Below are positions 61,000 through 64,000 of a stretch of DNA of 64,000 bases, in pieces. Source of the DNA: Atriophallophorus winterbourni (taxonomy: Eukaryota > Platyhelminthes > Trematoda > Plagiorchiida > Microphallidae); contig JACCGJ010001757.1 in the NCBI GenBank assembly GCA_013407085.1, positions 1 to 64,000 on the forward strand. Direction: 5' to 3'. The position numbers and the translations under genes were made by a program. The notes beneath the pieces are model-generated. The model searched no databases. It saw only the letters and a program-made list of their open reading frames with translations, and had not been told where the DNA came from. Position 1 is the stretch's first letter. The number at the start of each line of letters is the position of its first letter.

Positions 61000-62195
61000 G
61001 TATACTAAGGTTCCACGACGTTACGATCTCTGGAGGCGTTGAAAGTTATTGCTGACCAATGTATAGACGTTCGATTCAACACGACGGAAGGTGATGACGT
61101 TCGTTCGCAGAATGTTAATGGAATTTGCACATTCGTTGGATTGAATGTCAATCTGTTGAAAGAATTGTTAACCCTGGTGCTGACATATGAACGTCGAATT
61201 GCCGCTCTCGTTGACAATATCGTGTCTTATTAACACGGACCCGTTACGTGTTTACCAAAAGTTCGTTTTTCATTATTTACTACTCAAGAGTAGTCGATGT
61301 TCGAAATAGGCTATGCATTCGTAAATATTCCTGAAACCACATGTTATGATTGATTGGAAGATAGACGTCGAGGCTTTACGCGTAACACCTCACTTACTTC
61401 GGCAGAACGAAGTCGCTTTGTTAATTCAGGGAAGGCATTTCTGAAACATTTCCCAGCTATTGCAACCTATCTTGTTTGAAACTTTCTGTTACCGCTAAGC
61501 AAATTTAGATTGTCAAATACGGCTCGATACATTGGTGACGTTCACTTGAAGATGGATTGAACACAATTTATTGAACTTACGCTCATTTAAAAGCATTCCA
61601 CAACCGCTTTCGTGCTGTTTAACCTCATCAGGATCCGCATGAAATGTTGGAAGACTGGTGAAGAAGTAGCGCTTGTAAGCCACTGTTGGAGATGCATAAA
61701 AATGAGTACTTTTGTCCATGGATAAAGGTTTAAACCCATGTGGATGAATTTGGGATCAGGTGATTAAAAAGGTTTTTCGCGCCAACTTTATCAGAAGTTT
61801 ATCAAAAAGACAAAGAATCGCGCTAGTGAAGGATTATGTACGTTAATCTTGGAGCAAATTAGTCTGGAGTTAGATTCAAGATTCAACCTAAATGACGTAA
61901 ACATTTCGGTCACTGCTACGCAAGTTAAGATTGTGGACTACGGTTCGATAATGTCGGCATGAATAGATGCAGATGGGTTTAATCCACGGTATTAAACACA
62001 GATACTTATTTATATCCATTCCGATCACACACCCTGTAGAAAAGTCAAGATCAGAGCGACAGATGTGTATTCACTACACGTCAACAAACATATGAATCAT
62101 TCAAGGGAATTAGAATAGGGATATAAATATACTGAGAGCTACTACATTCTGATTGGACAATGAGTATTCATACTGACAGCCTTTCCACATCCTTC
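61000..62195. other. No recognised gene
   Basis: Overlapping ORFs at 61005-61233 on both strands lack motifs. CCACAACCGCTTTCGTGCTG near 61597 resembles a motif at 19908. Confidence 0.35.
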
Positions 62196-62201
62196 CATTT
62201 T

Positions 62202-64000
62202 TCATTTGAACTTACTTACTGTACGATTGCGCAAATTTATTTCGTTTGGAGGCTCTGGATCTCTTTCACAGATCTCGTCTGAATCAATGGGTTCTTGCTT
62301 TCTTAAATGTAATCGATTTCTCTTCACAGTTCCGTGATGCGTATTCACCTCGTAATAGATTTCACCCGTACGAACACTGAGAGTTCCAAGATCCCATTTT
62401 TCAGCTCCCATGCCAAAGGGTTGTATCCACACCTATCTGCATCAGACAATTCGGGTATCTCACGTGCATCCTCAACATATACCTGTTTTTCGCGCTCCAT
62501 GCGCCGATTTAATTGCTGATTGATGACGTCTCATGAAACGTCATGTCTGAACAAACGTTTGGTAACAATAGGTATGCTCGTCCTTGTGCGTCTAACCATG
62601 AGACTTTGTGCTATGCTTAATTATATATCGGTGGATGGCGTATTTCTGGAAGCACTAAATACAGATCATCTTTGGCTTCCAGGTATATTTTAATTATTAA
62701 CTTCGCTTTTTCTACTGCCGATTCTGCTTTACTATAAGATTAGATATGGTAAGGGCTGGACATTTCATGTTTAAAACGCATGTTTAAAAGCAACACTTTT
62801 TGCCGGAAACTTTGGAGCTTAATTGAATCTGACACTCTCTGGGATAACATAACTCGCAAATTGACCTTTCATTTTCGCCAAGATTTCTTCAGCTGATGTG
62901 GTATTCAGTTTCTCTATTTCGAAGAAGTCGGTGAAATAATCAACCAAGAGTAAATAATCTTTTTTCGCATGTTGCAATATGTTGCCAAGGGCGCTCTGGT
63001 ATTTTGCGACAAAACAATGGTTCTTATATTTGCGGTTCCCCAACTTGTTACATATTGGGCGCTTAGAGACGAAATCCTTCACTTGGCAACTGACGCCTTG
63101 GCACTTCTAGTGCAACCGTTGATCCCCAAATGAGATCGACATAATTCCTGCATCATCAACTTTCGGGCCGATCGTGGGATAACCATTCGCTCGCCCCGGA
63201 AGATCAACCCAGCCTCAGTTTAAAATACATCTCGGATTTTGTAATAAGGTCAAATGAGTTCGTCAACCATGGCGATACTATCTGGCCAGCCACTGATTAA
63301 CTTTTCCTCGAACTTTTTCATTTCGTAATCCTCAGCCATAGTTTGTCGGATTTGTGGCAACCTGATATCGCTTTCTGCGAGCGTAAAGTGTACTTTTACA
63401 AGATCCAGCATTTATTTTTCAATTCGTGCATAGCCATTTTTCGCATCGCTCGAAAATCTATAGGTTGATCGTTTTGCATAAGTACGGCTCCGATACCGTT
63501 TTGGATACTGTCACGCTTTATCTTTAATTCCCATCGGGGAGTCGTAATATCCCAAAACAGGTGCATTGAATATGAGTCTTTTCATTTCTTTCCAGGCCTG
63601 TATTTGCTGTGTCCCCCAGTCCCAAGGTGTAATTTTATGTGTCAACCGCCTGATGGGTTCCATTATCAGTGATAAACAAGTCAAAAAACGGCTGTATACG
63701 TTCACCATACCGTTAAACCGAGCTATACACTTGACATTTGTAGCAGAGGGCATGTGGTTAATAGCCTCCAATTTTGCAGGGTTTGGCTTGATACAGCCAC
63801 TTGATAGGACATGACCATGAAATGTTACACCATTTGTGCAATGTTCTATTTTCGCTTTCTTGAGTTTAATGCCCTGTTCGAAACACCGTTGAATAAGTTT
63901 GTCTAGGTCCTAATCGTGTTCTGCCTTTGTTCGACCATACAGAAAACATCATGCGATATGAAAATTACACCTGTAAGGCTTTCACTGGGCAGCAGCAGCC
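62202..64000 (-). pseudogene. Ty3/gypsy pol (RT end, RNase H edge, integrase), runs off the window
   Basis: Minus strand from 64000: HCTNGVTFHGHVLSSGCIKP, AINHMPSATNVKCIARFNGM and TPWDWGTQQIQAWKEMKRL (end of RT and start of RNase H). The RNase H core is mostly missing. At ~63250-63110 ARKLMMQELCRSHLGINGC, the integrase zinc-binding region, appears; at 63082-62819 come HAKKDYLLLVDYFTDFFEIE and NTTSAEEILAKMKGQF of the integrase core; and at 62432-62202 the integrase C-terminal end (PFGMGAEKWDLGTL, ending INLRNRTVSKFK). Frames are broken between these blocks. Orientation is opposite to 58635-60580, so this is a separate insertion. Confidence 0.8.

Overview
The window is eukaryotic, AT-rich and heavily loaded with retrotransposons. 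It probably comes from a flatworm, most likely a digenean trematode such as a blood fluke. This is inferred from the combination of CR1-like, RTE-like, Penelope-like (RT plus GIY-YIG) and Ty3/gypsy elements with a secreted, microexon-rich gene that has a short first intron and very long later ones. No tRNA, rRNA, CRISPR or bacterial operon is visible. A run of 1000 N (20651-21650) sits between two triplet-repeat tracts.

The main host gene I can build lies on the + strand and spans about 12836-45186. Twelve exons can be chained with fully compatible splice phases. They are a signal-peptide exon behind a TATA box, paired exons of phase 1-0 and 0-1, and interspersed symmetric exons of 18, 21, 42 and 51 nt. 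They end at a stop codon overlapped by AATAAA. The product would be about 422 residues, probably secreted. It is built from about four diverged copies of one module: Cys-X-X followed by a phase-0 intron, a second Cys, then a [VI]-[KQ]-[LI] strand. I do not recognise the family. Its architecture resembles the schistosome micro-exon genes. A possible two-exon antisense gene (18464-17888) lies in its fourth intron.

Layout. 1-2438 and 7108-9538: two near-identical copies of a composite LINE, each broken by different lesions. 3190-6850 and 9640-11335: older CR1-like debris on both strands. 12.8-23 kb: 5' half of the host gene. 24158-26633: Ty3/gypsy LTR element (minus) with two LTRs and gag-protease but no RT, RNase H or integrase. 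26.6-36.7 kb: CR1-like endonuclease and RT remnants and a Penelope-like element with a 19-bp target duplication (33393-35292). 36.8-45.2 kb: 3' half of the host gene, its introns filled with LINE fragments. 46-48.3 kb: diverged tandem repeats and an unassigned ORF. 48.4-49.7 kb: CR1-like RT (minus). 49722-59575: a large palindrome with arms of about 2.8 kb and a 1.46-kb loop; the left arm alone carries a 2.85-kb Penelope-like element, and the right arm preserves the empty site. 58.6-60.6 kb and 62.2-64 kb: Ty3/gypsy gag and pol remnants in opposite orientations.

All exon calls come from splice consensus, phase agreement and module similarity read by eye. No transcript or homology search was available.
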